A DNA stretch of 64,000 bases, taken from contig JAVBOC010000013.1 of NCBI GenBank assembly GCA_031550975.1, forward strand, positions 124,001 through 188,000. Direction: 5' to 3'. How positions within the stretch are numbered: position 1 is the stretch's first letter; every line of letters begins with the position of its first letter. Origin of the DNA: UBA947 sp031550975 (GTDB lineage Bacteria; Cyanobacteriota; Vampirovibrionia; Gastranaerophilales; Gastranaerophilaceae). Under the pieces are notes generated by a model that worked only from the letters and a program-made list of their open reading frames with translations, was not told the DNA's origin and searched no databases. Positions 26,156-34,896 of the stretch are shown in pieces. Position numbers and translations under genes: made by a program.

Positions 26156-27034
26156 ATGGAAGAATTTGTACACTATACCGTTATGAAAAAAGAGGCAGTC
26201 GATGCGCTTGAAGTTAAACCCGGACTGGTTTATGTTGACTGCACACTTGGCGGGGGCGGCCACACCAGAGAGATTCTGGAACGTGGCGGTAAAGTTATTG
26301 CATTTGATGTTGATGAAGACGCAATCGCGGCGGCAACTGAGCGATTAAAAGATTACAAAAACTTAACAATTGTGCAAAATTCTTATACAAATGTTAAGCA
26401 AACGTTACAAGAGTTAGGGGTGGAGAAAATCACCGGCGGAGTCTTGTTTGACCTGGGTGCATCCTTCCATCAGTTCAATAAATCCGAGCGTGGGTTTTCG
26501 TTCTCTAAGGACGCCCCGCTTGACATGCGGTTCAATCAAGAGAGTGATTTTTCTGCCTGGCATGTGGTAAATAATTACCGCGAAGAAGATTTGGTTAAAA
26601 TTTTTTCCGAGTACGGGGAAGAAAGATTCTCAAAAAGGATTGCCAAAAGAATTGTGGAGGTGCGAAAGGTCAAAAAAATAAGCACCACGTGTGAATTAGC
26701 CGATTTGATAGTTAATTGCACCCCGAGAATAAAGTCGTCTGTACACCCTGCAACCCGTGTGTTTCAGGCGATTCGGATAGAGGTGAACCAAGAGTTACAA
26801 AATGTTAAAAATACTCTATATGATGTGTTGGATTTCCTGCATGTTGGTGGTACAATAAGTGTAATCAGTTTCCACTCTTTAGAAGACAGAATAGTTAAGC
26901 ATTTTTTCAAAGACTATGCAAGAGAAGGTAAACTGGAAGTGTTGACGAAAAAACCGCTTATGGCAAGCGAAGCAGAAGTAAGGGAAAACCCGCCGTCGCG
27001 CAGCGCTAAGCTCCGGATTGCAAAAAGATGTTAA
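26156..27034 (+). CDS. rsmH: 16S rRNA (cytosine(1402)-N4)-methyltransferase
   Basis: 292 residues. SAM-binding motif VDCTLGGGGHTREIL, then FDVDEDAI, GVLFDLGASFHQF, GFSFSKDAPLDMRF, RVFQAIRIEVNQEL and ISVISFHSLEDRIVK are all diagnostic of RsmH/MraW. It methylates C1402 in the ribosomal P-site. In many bacteria it precedes ftsL in the division cluster, and an FtsL-like gene follows here. Shine-Dalgarno AGGAAA. Confidence 0.96.
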   Translation: MEEFVHYTVMKKEAVDALEVKPGLVYVDCTLGGGGHTREILERGGKVIAFDVDEDAIAAATERLKDYKNLTIVQNSYTNVKQTLQELGVEKITGGVLFDLGASFHQFNKSERGFSFSKDAPLDMRFNQESDFSAWHVVNNYREEDLVKIFSEYGEERFSKRIAKRIVEVRKVKKISTTCELADLIVNCTPRIKSSVHPATRVFQAIRIEVNQELQNVKNTLYDVLDFLHVGGTISVISFHSLEDRIVKHFFKDYAREGKLEVLTKKPLMASEAEVRENPPSRSAKLRIAKRC

Positions 27035-27105
27035 GTGTGGCAGGTTTTTAGTATCTAACTTAAAAAGTTTGCAGCGGTAGTTACCCCGTAGGAGAAAAAG
27101 AAACG

Positions 27106-27576
27106 TTGAATACAGCAAGAGTAAGAAAAGAGACATATAACCCAAGATACGCGCAAGGTGCTAGACAAGATTATGCCCAAAGCCCGTTAATCAATGGTGC
27201 TCCTGTTATTCACGGATATTTCAAGAGGGAAAATTTGGTTAAAGAAATGGCAATCAGAAAAATCAACAAAAGCTTATGCTATTTGCTTGGTATGTTCATA
27301 TTTGTTGCGTTCGTAAGCTACTATTTCTCAATGTCTTATGAGTTAAAGCTAAATTCGGTAAGTCGTCAAATTACCACTCTTAACGATGAAAACGCTGAAT
27401 TACAATACGATTTAGATAAATTACAATCCTTCAATAACGTTGATTCAAAAATGCTTAAAGGCAATGTCCTTAGAAAAGCCGCTAACGTAGTTGAAGTTGC
27501 TGAAGTTACGACCGAGGCACCTATTTTGAAAAAACAGGTTAAAGCTGCACCTTTCCAATGGTCTGTTGGATATTAA
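27106..27576 (+). CDS. FtsL-like division protein (putative)
   Basis: 156 residues from a TTG start (AGGAG about 11 nt upstream). An ATG at 27247 region would give a shorter form. A cytoplasmic basic N-terminus (1-60) is followed by one membrane segment (about 62-78, CYLLGMFIFVAFVSYYF). A short coiled coil (about 85-110, SVSRQITTLNDENAELQYDL) and a polar tail follow. Topology, size and position directly after rsmH fit FtsL, the divisome protein that pairs with FtsB. Sequence identity in FtsL is always low, so this is a context-based call. The usual next gene, ftsI, is absent. Confidence 0.6.
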   Translation: MNTARVRKETYNPRYAQGARQDYAQSPLINGAPVIHGYFKRENLVKEMAIRKINKSLCYLLGMFIFVAFVSYYFSMSYELKLNSVSRQITTLNDENAELQYDLDKLQSFNNVDSKMLKGNVLRKAANVVEVAEVTTEAPILKKQVKAAPFQWSVGY

Positions 27577-27600
27577 TTAGAGGTTTGATTATTTAACTTT

Positions 27601-27695
27601 TCCGTCATTCTGAGCTGTGCGAAGAATCGCAAAATTGTTGTCATTTGCGAAGGTCTTGCGCTGCTTCGACGAAGCTAAGAGACCTAAAATATATT
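27601..27695. repeat. Family-B-related dispersed repeat
   Basis: CCGTCATTCTGAGCTGTGCG...GAATCGCAAAA followed by GCTGCTTCGACGAAGC, a variant of family B missing its usual closing end. Confidence 0.5.
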
Positions 27696-27796
27696 TCCCC
27701 CTACAACTAAAGTATGAACTTTTGCAAAAAACATTAAAGTTTTTCAAATTCGTGCCGTTATATAAGTATATAGTTGTATAGAAGGAAAAGCTTTAA

Positions 27797-29056
27797 ATGA
27801 AAAAAGACGATAATAAAACAGGTGTTTCACTGTTTGGTCAATCGGATTATTTAATAAATGATGACCCAATTGCGGAAATTTTCGCGCTTAATTTGGGTGA
27901 TTTTTTGTCTGAACACTTGATTTCAGAAGACTTAGCGCAGAAAATCGGTTCTAAAACAAAAGACAAAACTGCGGGGCTTAAAAACCAGCTTAAAGAATTG
28001 GTGTCTATTTATTCATTACAAAATACGCTTTGCGTGTTGAGCTTTAACAAAAAAGAAGAGCGTGCGATTTATACTTCAATCGCGCAATCTATTGTTCAAA
28101 TGTTAGATGCAAAAGCTTGCCACATTTACTTGGAGAAGAAATCAGAGTTGGTGTTAGCGGGTTCTAGTAGCGAAAAACAAGCGCTTGGGAACTTTAAACT
28201 GAGTGAAAATTCAGTTGCGGTTGAGGCGTTTTTAAATAAAGAAACTGTTGCGAATGGTGATTATATTGCGGTTCCGATGTTTAGCAATGTAAAAAGCGTC
28301 GGCGTTATCGTAATCCCGAATACGCACAAACTTCAAAAAGAATATTTAACGCTTGTTGAGAGCATCGGTTCGTTGTTCGCGACTTCAATGGCTTTGCAAA
28401 GCGCGATTGATGTAGCAAACGGACTTATAGAGGACGAGAGTGCTGTTGCAACTGACTTGCAGCACATCAGAGCGGAATTAACGGCATTAATTGGCGACCT
28501 TTGTAATTATCAACAAAGCTTCGTGGAACACTTGGCGTTTGCTGTGGATGCTAAAGGTCAGTATAAAGTTTCACACTCTAAAAACACTGCTGATATCGCG
28601 CGTGCAATCTGCAAAAAATTAGAATTAAACGAGAAAACAACCGATTTGATTTACTACGCAGGATTACTGCAAAACATCGGTAAAATCGCGCTTCCTGAAG
28701 AAATATTTACTGCTAACGGCAAACTTTCTGCGGAAGAATTAAAGAAAATCCAAGAACACACAAATACCGGCGTGAACTTGTTGATGAACATCAATTTCAT
28801 GTCAGAGGTTGTTCCATACATAACTTATCAGGGCGAACGCGTTGATGGTTCGGGCAAACCGGAAGGTTTGAAGCAGAATTCCATCCCGTTTGGCTCACGT
28901 ATTATCGCTGTTGCTGATGCATTCACTGCGCTAACTTCAGAACGCCCTCACCGCAAGGCGTTACCTGTAGCGGATGCGCTTGAAATTTTAAAATCTGAAA
29001 CCGGCACAAAATGGGATCAGGTTGTCGTCGAAGCATTATATAGCGTGGTTAAGTGA
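27797..29056 (+). CDS. GAF plus degenerate HD-GYP domain protein
   Basis: 419 residues. A GAF-like sensor region is suggested at about 75-200 (QSIVQMLDAKACHIYLE...YIAVPMF). An HD-GYP-type helical domain follows from about 265. The family's HDIGK is GLLQNIGKIALPEEIF here (HD replaced by QN), the HHE-dGxGYP element is YQGERVDGSGKPEGL, while EHTNTGVNLL and ADAFTALTSERPHRKAL are kept. The metal-binding HD pair and the GYP tyrosine are lost, so c-di-GMP hydrolysis is unlikely; it may bind a ligand or partner. GAAGGAAAAG lies upstream. Confidence 0.85.
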   Translation: MKKDDNKTGVSLFGQSDYLINDDPIAEIFALNLGDFLSEHLISEDLAQKIGSKTKDKTAGLKNQLKELVSIYSLQNTLCVLSFNKKEERAIYTSIAQSIVQMLDAKACHIYLEKKSELVLAGSSSEKQALGNFKLSENSVAVEAFLNKETVANGDYIAVPMFSNVKSVGVIVIPNTHKLQKEYLTLVESIGSLFATSMALQSAIDVANGLIEDESAVATDLQHIRAELTALIGDLCNYQQSFVEHLAFAVDAKGQYKVSHSKNTADIARAICKKLELNEKTTDLIYYAGLLQNIGKIALPEEIFTANGKLSAEELKKIQEHTNTGVNLLMNINFMSEVVPYITYQGERVDGSGKPEGLKQNSIPFGSRIIAVADAFTALTSERPHRKALPVADALEILKSETGTKWDQVVVEALYSVVK

Positions 29057-29123
29057 CTAGAGACTAGAGACTAGAGACTAGAGACTAGAGACTAGAGACT
29101 AGAGACTAGAGACTAGAGACTAG
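29055..29123. repeat. Tandem 7-bp repeat (GACTAGA), about 9.9 copies
   Basis: Nine perfect GACTAGA units and a partial tenth begin at the very end of the HD-GYP gene (the stop codon TGA falls in the first copy). Related degenerate runs: 16020-16135, 41727-41755, 51498-51512 and 63711-63742. Confidence 0.95.
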
Positions 29124-29385
29124 TAAATCGTCATTGCGAGCTTTGCGAAGCAATCCAGCCTCATTTGTCATTCCGAACTTGATTCGGAATCTTCCACTTA
29201 CGCGTCTTGCATGAATTTTAACGGTGGTAGATCCTGAAACCGTCTTGGATTATGCGGGTTATCGGAAAAGCGTGGTTTTCCGATAACTGACGAGTTTCGC
29301 TTTGCTCACTCTACCGCAAATCCGCAAGTTCAGGATTACAAAAGTGTTTAACATGACAACTTTTTTAGCCTCAATTCCTTGTTTG
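29124..29385. other. Intergenic region with half repeats
   Basis: No gene. It holds a half family-C repeat (29131-29159), a half family-A repeat (29167-29195), and 29245-29310 with TTATCGGAAAAGCGTGG/TTTTCCGATAA, a strong inverted repeat (TTATCGGAAAA/TTTTCCGATAA). No T-run follows, so it is not an obvious terminator. Confidence 0.5.
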
Positions 29386-29394
29386 TGGTACAAT
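29386..29394 (+). promoter_or_regulatory. Extended -10 promoter of gyrB
   Basis: TGgTACAAT, about 50 nt upstream of the ATG, which is preceded by GAGGGGAAATT. Confidence 0.6.
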
Positions 29395-29444
29395 ATAGGT
29401 ATAAAAGACATGGGAATTTTGATTAAGGGGATAGAGGGGAAATT

Positions 29445-32009
29445 ATGCCAGACGATATAAAAGAGATTGTTAGCGAAGAATTAACGCAGGCTGCTTCGGT
29501 GGTTGAAGAAACTATGACGACTACGACTACGTCAAGCTATGATGCGAGTAATATTCGGGTTTTAGAAGGTCTTGAGGCGGTAAGATTGCGCCCGGGGATG
29601 TATATTGGTTCGACTTCACAAAGAGGTCTGCACCACTGTATTTACGAGATTGTAGACAACTCAATCGACGAGGCTTTGGCCGGCTATTGTACAGATATTT
29701 ATATCTATGTCAACAAGGACAACAGTGTAACCGTTGAAGATAACGGCCGCGGGATTCCGGTTGCGATTAAGCCTGACAGCGGCAAATCAGCGTTGGAAAT
29801 CGTTCACACGGTTCTTCACGCAGGCGGAAAATTCGGCGACGGCGGTTATAAAGTATCGGGCGGACTTCACGGGGTTGGCGCGTCTGTAGTTAACGCCTTG
29901 TCTGAAAAATATATGGTAGAAGTTTCACGCGAAGGCTTTGTTTGGAGACAAGAATATATGCGTGGCGAGCCGGTTGCGCCTGTTGAAAAAGGCGAAGCTA
30001 CCGACAAAACCGGTACGCGAACAACATTTTGGCCTGACCCGGAAATCTTTACCGATACGACCGAAATTGACGCGGACGTTATTGGAAGCCGTTTACGCGA
30101 AATGGCGTTCTTGAACAAGGGTTTGAAACTTATTTTTATTAACAAAAAAACTGATGCAGAAGAAGTTTTCCACTATGTTGGCGGTATCGCAAGCTATGTT
30201 GAGTTTTTGAACAAGAATAAAACAGCATTGCATGACACGGTAATTTATATCGATAAAATGGTTGAAACCTCCGGCGCAGGATCGTCGCAATCTGGTAAAG
30301 TCGGCAAAGAAACTGAAAAAATGCAGATTGAAGTTGCGATGCAATACACTGATTCATACAGCGAGAGCGTTTTATCGTTTGCGAACAACATCAACACGCA
30401 TTCAGGCGGAACCCACTTGACCGGTTTCCGTAACGCGCTCACGCGTGTTTTCAACGATTATGCTCGTAAAAATAATATCTTAAAAGATTCTGACCAAAAC
30501 CTTTCAGGGGACGATGTTCGTGAAGGCTTGACAGGTATTGTCAGTGTAAAGATTTCGAATCCTGAATTTGAAGGTCAAACAAAAGAAAAACTCGGCAACC
30601 AGGAAGCGATGGCTGCGACTCAAGATGCGGTGCGCGACAAGTTGACCGAATGGTTAGAATTTAACCCTAAAATGGCTAAAATAATTATTGAAAAAACCTT
30701 GCAGGCACAGCGTGCGCGTGAGGCTGCGAGAAAAGCCCGCGAACTCACCCGTAGAAAATCCGCTTTGGAAAGTTCTACATTGCCGGGAAAACTCGCTGAC
30801 TGCTCAAATCGTGAACCTGAAAAATGCGAAATCTACATCGTTGAGGGTGATAGCGCGGGCGGTTCTGCAAAACAAGGCAGAAACCGTATGTTCCAAGCTA
30901 TTCTGCCATTGCGCGGAAAGATTTTGAACGTTGAACGTGCGCGTTTGGACAAAATTTACGGCAACAACGAAATCCAGTCAATGGTACAGGCTTTCGGGGT
31001 AAATATTAGCAAAAACGAAGACGAAGTTGACTTAGAAAAACTTCGTTATCACAAAATTATTATCATGACTGACGCGGATGTCGACGGCGCTCACATTAGA
31101 ACGCTTCTTTTAACGTTCTTCTTTAGATATGCCAAACCATTGTTGGACAACGGTTACGTCTATATTGCGCAACCACCGTTGTTCAAGGTTTCGACAGGAA
31201 AAACGTCAGAATACCTCTATGATGAACATGCGTTGGATAAACTGTTAAAAGAGCGCGGAATTAAGTCAATGAGTCTTTCTGACAAGTCAAAATCTAAAAC
31301 TGTTAAAGACGAAGAATTGATTGAATTGCTTAAAAACATGTCAGCGTTCTACAACTCTTACAACAACCCGATTTTGAATATGTATCCTGCGGTATTCTTG
31401 CGCGGACTTGTTCGCTCAAAAATCGAGATAGACGACTTTGAAGATCAGGCGAAAATGAACGAAGTTTTGGCATATCTTGATCACTACTTAAAAGATCACG
31501 CGAAAAACTACAACGTTGCAGAAGCGGCAAACTACGCGGTTTCATTGAAATACAACCCTGAAAATGCACGCTATTCAATTCAATTGAACCTTAACGCTGA
31601 AGAACACGTGATTATCTCACAAAGTATTATCAAAAGTTCAGAGTTTAAACGTTTGAAAGCGGCTTATCCGTTGATTCGTGACTACTTGATTGAAGAAGAA
31701 GAAAGCTTAATTTTAGAAACCGATACCGAACAATATGAAATCGATTCTTTTGAAAAATTGCAAAAGATTATTGACGATCGCGGTTCAAAAGGCTTAACTA
31801 TCCAGCGTTTCAAGGGGTTGGGTGAAATGATGCCTCAACAGCTTTGGGAAACAACAATGGATCCTTCGACTCGTACATTGCTAAAAGTTAGCGTCGAAGA
31901 TGCGATGCTTTGCGACCAGTTGTTCGATATCTTGATGGGTGACAACGTTGCGCCGAGAAGAAACTTTATTGAATCAAACGCAATTTACGCGACCAACATT
32001 GATACATAA
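29445..32009 (+). CDS. gyrB: DNA gyrase subunit B
   Basis: 854 residues. The GHKL ATPase has LEAVRLRPGMYIGS, EIVDNSIDEALAGY, DNGRGIPV and GGLHGVGASVVNAL. The transducer domain has HSGGTHLTGF. The TOPRIM domain shows YIVEGDSAGGSAKQGRNR, LPLRGKILNVE and MTDADVDGAHIRTLLLTFFF. The end, IQRFKGLGEMMPQQLWETTM, is typical of GyrB. An insert after TOPRIM (about 600-760) makes it longer than the 640-residue type, as in E. coli-like GyrB. The N-terminal 35 residues are Thr/Glu-rich and not conserved. gyrA is not adjacent. Confidence 0.96.
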   Translation: MPDDIKEIVSEELTQAASVVEETMTTTTTSSYDASNIRVLEGLEAVRLRPGMYIGSTSQRGLHHCIYEIVDNSIDEALAGYCTDIYIYVNKDNSVTVEDNGRGIPVAIKPDSGKSALEIVHTVLHAGGKFGDGGYKVSGGLHGVGASVVNALSEKYMVEVSREGFVWRQEYMRGEPVAPVEKGEATDKTGTRTTFWPDPEIFTDTTEIDADVIGSRLREMAFLNKGLKLIFINKKTDAEEVFHYVGGIASYVEFLNKNKTALHDTVIYIDKMVETSGAGSSQSGKVGKETEKMQIEVAMQYTDSYSESVLSFANNINTHSGGTHLTGFRNALTRVFNDYARKNNILKDSDQNLSGDDVREGLTGIVSVKISNPEFEGQTKEKLGNQEAMAATQDAVRDKLTEWLEFNPKMAKIIIEKTLQAQRAREAARKARELTRRKSALESSTLPGKLADCSNREPEKCEIYIVEGDSAGGSAKQGRNRMFQAILPLRGKILNVERARLDKIYGNNEIQSMVQAFGVNISKNEDEVDLEKLRYHKIIIMTDADVDGAHIRTLLLTFFFRYAKPLLDNGYVYIAQPPLFKVSTGKTSEYLYDEHALDKLLKERGIKSMSLSDKSKSKTVKDEELIELLKNMSAFYNSYNNPILNMYPAVFLRGLVRSKIEIDDFEDQAKMNEVLAYLDHYLKDHAKNYNVAEAANYAVSLKYNPENARYSIQLNLNAEEHVIISQSIIKSSEFKRLKAAYPLIRDYLIEEEESLILETDTEQYEIDSFEKLQKIIDDRGSKGLTIQRFKGLGEMMPQQLWETTMDPSTRTLLKVSVEDAMLCDQLFDILMGDNVAPRRNFIESNAIYATNIDT

Positions 32010-32012
32010 ACT

Positions 32013-32444
32013 TTAGACTTTTGGTTTATATTTAAGTCTTCGGAGTTCGTCTTCTTTTCGGCCTTGACGCAGTATCTTGGCAAGTTTGTCGCGTGTGAAA
32101 GTCTTGAAGAATTTGTTTAATTCTTCAGGATAGGGATTAATTTTCTTAAGTATTTTGGTAAGTTTTGCAAATCTCGCCCCAAACGAATTTGGTCGGCCTT
32201 CGTACCTTATGCCTACCCACTGCATCTTATCATAGCCGTCAAAAACGCGGTCATAGAAGGAAATAGTTCTTTTCATATTTGCTTTTGGAAAGTGCGTTGT
32301 TGTAAGTTCGGTTATATCATAAGGTCGTGGTGCTACTTCCAAGGTTATCGGGATGGCAGGCTTGCGACCGTTTAAAACAGCGTTCCGTGGCACTCCTCTG
32401 TAAAGAGCTTCTGCAAATGTGCTGATGCCGCTAATGATACCCAT
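32013..32444 (-). CDS. Hypothetical protein
   Basis: 143 residues, convergent with gyrB (3 bp apart). ATG follows GAAAGGCAAAA. It is basic, particularly at the C-terminus (FTRDKLAKILRQGRKEDELRR), which resembles the end of the 20590 gene. No motif recognised. A possible member of a lineage-specific family found as single genes beside housekeeping genes. Confidence 0.6.
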   Translation of the reverse strand: MGIISGISTFAEALYRGVPRNAVLNGRKPAIPITLEVAPRPYDITELTTTHFPKANMKRTISFYDRVFDGYDKMQWVGIRYEGRPNSFGARFAKLTKILKKINPYPEELNKFFKTFTRDKLAKILRQGRKEDELRRLKYKPKV

Positions 32445-32548
32445 TTTTGCCTTTCTTTTAAATCCCTATTGCTACATTTAAAACATGTAAACAAGGAATT
32501 TACCAGTATAAAATGTAATCGTAACAATTCGTAATGCGAAGGTTTTCA

Positions 32549-32557
32549 TGCTATAAT
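32549..32557 (+). promoter_or_regulatory. Extended -10 promoter of adk
   Basis: TGcTATAAT about 26 nt before the adk ATG; the leader contains AAAGGAGG. Confidence 0.6.
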
Positions 32558-32583
32558 ACCAAAGACAGACAAAGGAGGATTAG

Positions 32584-33240
32584 ATGAAAAAAGAGCTTAT
32601 ATTTTTAGGGCCGCCGGCTAGCGGTAAGGGTACACAAACATCGAGATTGTCGGAATACTTGAAATTCCCGCATGTTGATACAGGTGGACTTTTAAGAGCG
32701 GCTATAAAAAACGAAACTCCTGACGGTTTGGAAGCAAAATCTTATATTGACAAAGGTGCACTTGTACCGATTGAGATTGTATGTAAACTCATTAAAAACA
32801 GACTTTCGCAGGCTGATTGCAAAGACGGCTATATCTTAGACGGATTCCCAAGAAGCGTTGAACAGGCTGATATGTTAGCACAAATTAACAAAGAAATTGA
32901 CGGTAATGAACCGGTTGAATTCAAAGCGATTTATTTTGATGTTCCGCAAGAGCTTTTGATGGAGCGTATTATCTACCGTCGTTCGTGTGCGGATTGCGGA
33001 AAAATTTATAACCTAAAATCTCTTAAGCCAAAAAATGAAGGCGTTTGTGATTGCGGCGGACCGCTTATTCAGCGCAAAGATGATAACGAAGAAACAGCGC
33101 GCTTGCGTTTTGAGACTTATTTTAACGAAACCGCACCGCTGGTTGACTATTACGAGAAAAAAGGCGTTCTTACAAAACTTGACGCTGACGGCAGCGTTGA
33201 AGAAATTTGGAACCGTCTGTTAAAAGTAATTAAGGGGTAA
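32584..33240 (+). CDS. adk: Adenylate kinase
   Basis: 218 residues, the long (LID-containing) form. P-loop LGPPASGKGTQT, AMP-binding HVDTGGLLR and LDGFPRS are present. The LID has a zinc-site pattern: CADCGKIYN and a later CDCGG (four Cys). It equilibrates ATP, ADP and AMP. In many genomes adk and map follow secY; only map follows here. Confidence 0.95.
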   Translation: MKKELIFLGPPASGKGTQTSRLSEYLKFPHVDTGGLLRAAIKNETPDGLEAKSYIDKGALVPIEIVCKLIKNRLSQADCKDGYILDGFPRSVEQADMLAQINKEIDGNEPVEFKAIYFDVPQELLMERIIYRRSCADCGKIYNLKSLKPKNEGVCDCGGPLIQRKDDNEETARLRFETYFNETAPLVDYYEKKGVLTKLDADGSVEEIWNRLLKVIKG

Positions 33241-33286
33241 ATATATTGGGCCTTTTAGGAAAGTCCAATTAACTCAAGAGTAAAAA

Positions 33287-34039
33287 ATGATAAACAAAAA
33301 ATCACGTGAAGACATAAAACGCATGAGGCAGGCAGGGCATATTGTTGCGCTTGTTCATCAGGAGATGGCGCGTGTAATCGAGCCGGGCATAAGCACAAAA
33401 GAACTCGACAATATCGCTTATAAAATCATTAAAGAGAACAAAGCGATACCGACTTTCAAAGGCTACAACGGTTTTCCGGCAAGTATTTGTACATCGATTA
33501 ATCACGAAGTTGTCCACGGAATCCCCAGCGAAAAAGTTATATTAAAAGAAGGTGATATTATCGCGGTTGATGTAGGCGCAACTTACGCGGGACTTGTGGG
33601 TGATAGCGCCTGGAGTTATCCTGTGGGGAAAATTAGCGCCCAATTGCAGCGTCTGCTTGCGACAACAGAAGAATCACTATTTGCAGCGATTAAGCAAATG
33701 CGCGCAGGACATGTTTTGGACGATGTTTCCGGTGCGATTGAACGTGTAGCTAACCGTGAGAAACTCGGAATTGTGCGCCAATACGGTGGACACGGGGTCG
33801 GACGCAAGATGCACGAAGACCCGTTTTTGTTTAACTACAAAGTGGGCGACACAACTGTTTTAAAACCGGGTTATGCAATTGCAATTGAGCCGATGTTAAA
33901 CCTCGGGTGTGACGAAGTTGTGGTTGAAGACGATGACTGGACTGTAAGTACAGTTGACCGTAAACCTTCTGCGCACTTTGAACACACGGTTCTTGTTACA
34001 GAAGACGAACCGTTGATTTTAACACAATTGATACCGTAG
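33287..34039 (+). CDS. map: Methionine aminopeptidase, type I
   Basis: 250 residues. Metal ligands are seen in DIIAVDVGATYAGLVGDSAW (two Asp), GGHGVGRKMHEDPF (His), AIEPML (Glu) and the final AHFEHTVLVTE (Glu). The short-chain type Ia pattern ASICTSINHEVVHGIP is present. It removes the initiator Met from nascent proteins. It is 46 bp after adk and probably cotranscribed. Confidence 0.95.
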   Translation: MINKKSREDIKRMRQAGHIVALVHQEMARVIEPGISTKELDNIAYKIIKENKAIPTFKGYNGFPASICTSINHEVVHGIPSEKVILKEGDIIAVDVGATYAGLVGDSAWSYPVGKISAQLQRLLATTEESLFAAIKQMRAGHVLDDVSGAIERVANREKLGIVRQYGGHGVGRKMHEDPFLFNYKVGDTTVLKPGYAIAIEPMLNLGCDEVVVEDDDWTVSTVDRKPSAHFEHTVLVTEDEPLILTQLIP

Positions 34040-34056
34040 GTTATTGCTTTAACTTA

Positions 34057-34065
34057 TGATATAAT
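34057..34065 (+). promoter_or_regulatory. Extended -10 promoter
   Basis: TGaTATAAT, 21 nt before the next ATG, which is preceded by AAAGGGA. Confidence 0.55.
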
Positions 34066-34086
34066 TACTGTGGAAAGGGATTTCAA

Positions 34087-34896
34087 ATGAATTATTATAT
34101 AGGTTTAGCGCTTTCTTCCGGGTCGAGTATGGATTCCGGGGTGGCGGTTCTAGACGAAGACAACAACTTAATTACAGTTGACAAATTGTACAAAATGGAT
34201 GACATTATGTTCTTTTTTGATAATTTCCCGTCATTGAAAGAGTCTCACATCGCAGTTTCGCTGGCTTGGGACAGGACTATGTTAGAAGGCAAATGGCGCG
34301 TTTTGGGAAAACCTTACCAAATGGTTTCGACAAACGAGAATATGCCAAACCGCGACAACTGGACGCAGCGTTATTCAACCCGCGGATCTGATTATTTTAA
34401 ATCTTTGACCGAAAAGGTTTCAGGGATAAATCGTTTTGAGCTTTATTTAACACGTCAGAGTATGAACCTGAACTCAGGGTTCTTAGAGCGTTCTTCAGGG
34501 GATTGCAAATTCCTTCAACAAACCCTTAAACTTGAGTGGGGATTAGATTTGCCGCAAAATATGATGCCGATGTCGCAGCTTGAAGCCATAGTTGGTGCGC
34601 TTTTGGCAAAAGAAAACGCTAAAAATCCCGACAACGTTAAAGTCGTGAGCCAATTCAGAGACTTAAATGTAATTGACGTAACTTTAAGGCCATCGGTTGA
34701 TATTTTTGAAAAACCTGCCGCGTTGCCTTGCTCCCTCGCCAGTAACGTGTCTCAGGAACCTGCTTGCTGTGCTGGCCGCACATCAACCCGTTCCTGCGCA
34801 CTCAGCTCGGTCGCGCTAAAGAAGCAAAAGGCTGGCAACAAGAGCAACCGCAGCGCCGATTCCGACACCCCAGCGCAAGTGACTTTGTCTGATTAG
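34087..34896 (+). CDS. Hypothetical protein with a repeat-derived tail
   Basis: 269 residues, not recognised with certainty. The N-terminal part (YYIGLALSSGSSMDSGVAV, then IAVSLAWDR and SQLEAIVGALLAKE) has an RNase H-like feel, but I cannot confirm this. From about residue 215 the composition changes to Cys/Ser/Ala-rich: the DNA there (34725-34818) is a family-G dispersed repeat, and the last 27 codons are antisense to the end of the next gene. The original stop codon was probably lost or replaced on repeat insertion. AAAGGGA ribosome-binding site. Confidence 0.6.
   Translation: MNYYIGLALSSGSSMDSGVAVLDEDNNLITVDKLYKMDDIMFFFDNFPSLKESHIAVSLAWDRTMLEGKWRVLGKPYQMVSTNENMPNRDNWTQRYSTRGSDYFKSLTEKVSGINRFELYLTRQSMNLNSGFLERSSGDCKFLQQTLKLEWGLDLPQNMMPMSQLEAIVGALLAKENAKNPDNVKVVSQFRDLNVIDVTLRPSVDIFEKPAALPCSLASNVSQEPACCAGRTSTRSCALSSVALKKQKAGNKSNRSADSDTPAQVTLSD
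34725..34818 (-). repeat. Family-G repeat overlapping two gene ends
   Basis: GCTCCCTCGCCAGTAACG...TCTCAGG and CACTCAGCTCGGTCGCGCTA match, in order, GCTCGCTTGTAACGGCG...TTCAGG and CCTCAGCTCGCTCGCGCTA at 36236-36298. On the minus strand both begin with a TAG that serves as the stop codon of the gene in front. Confidence 0.65.
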
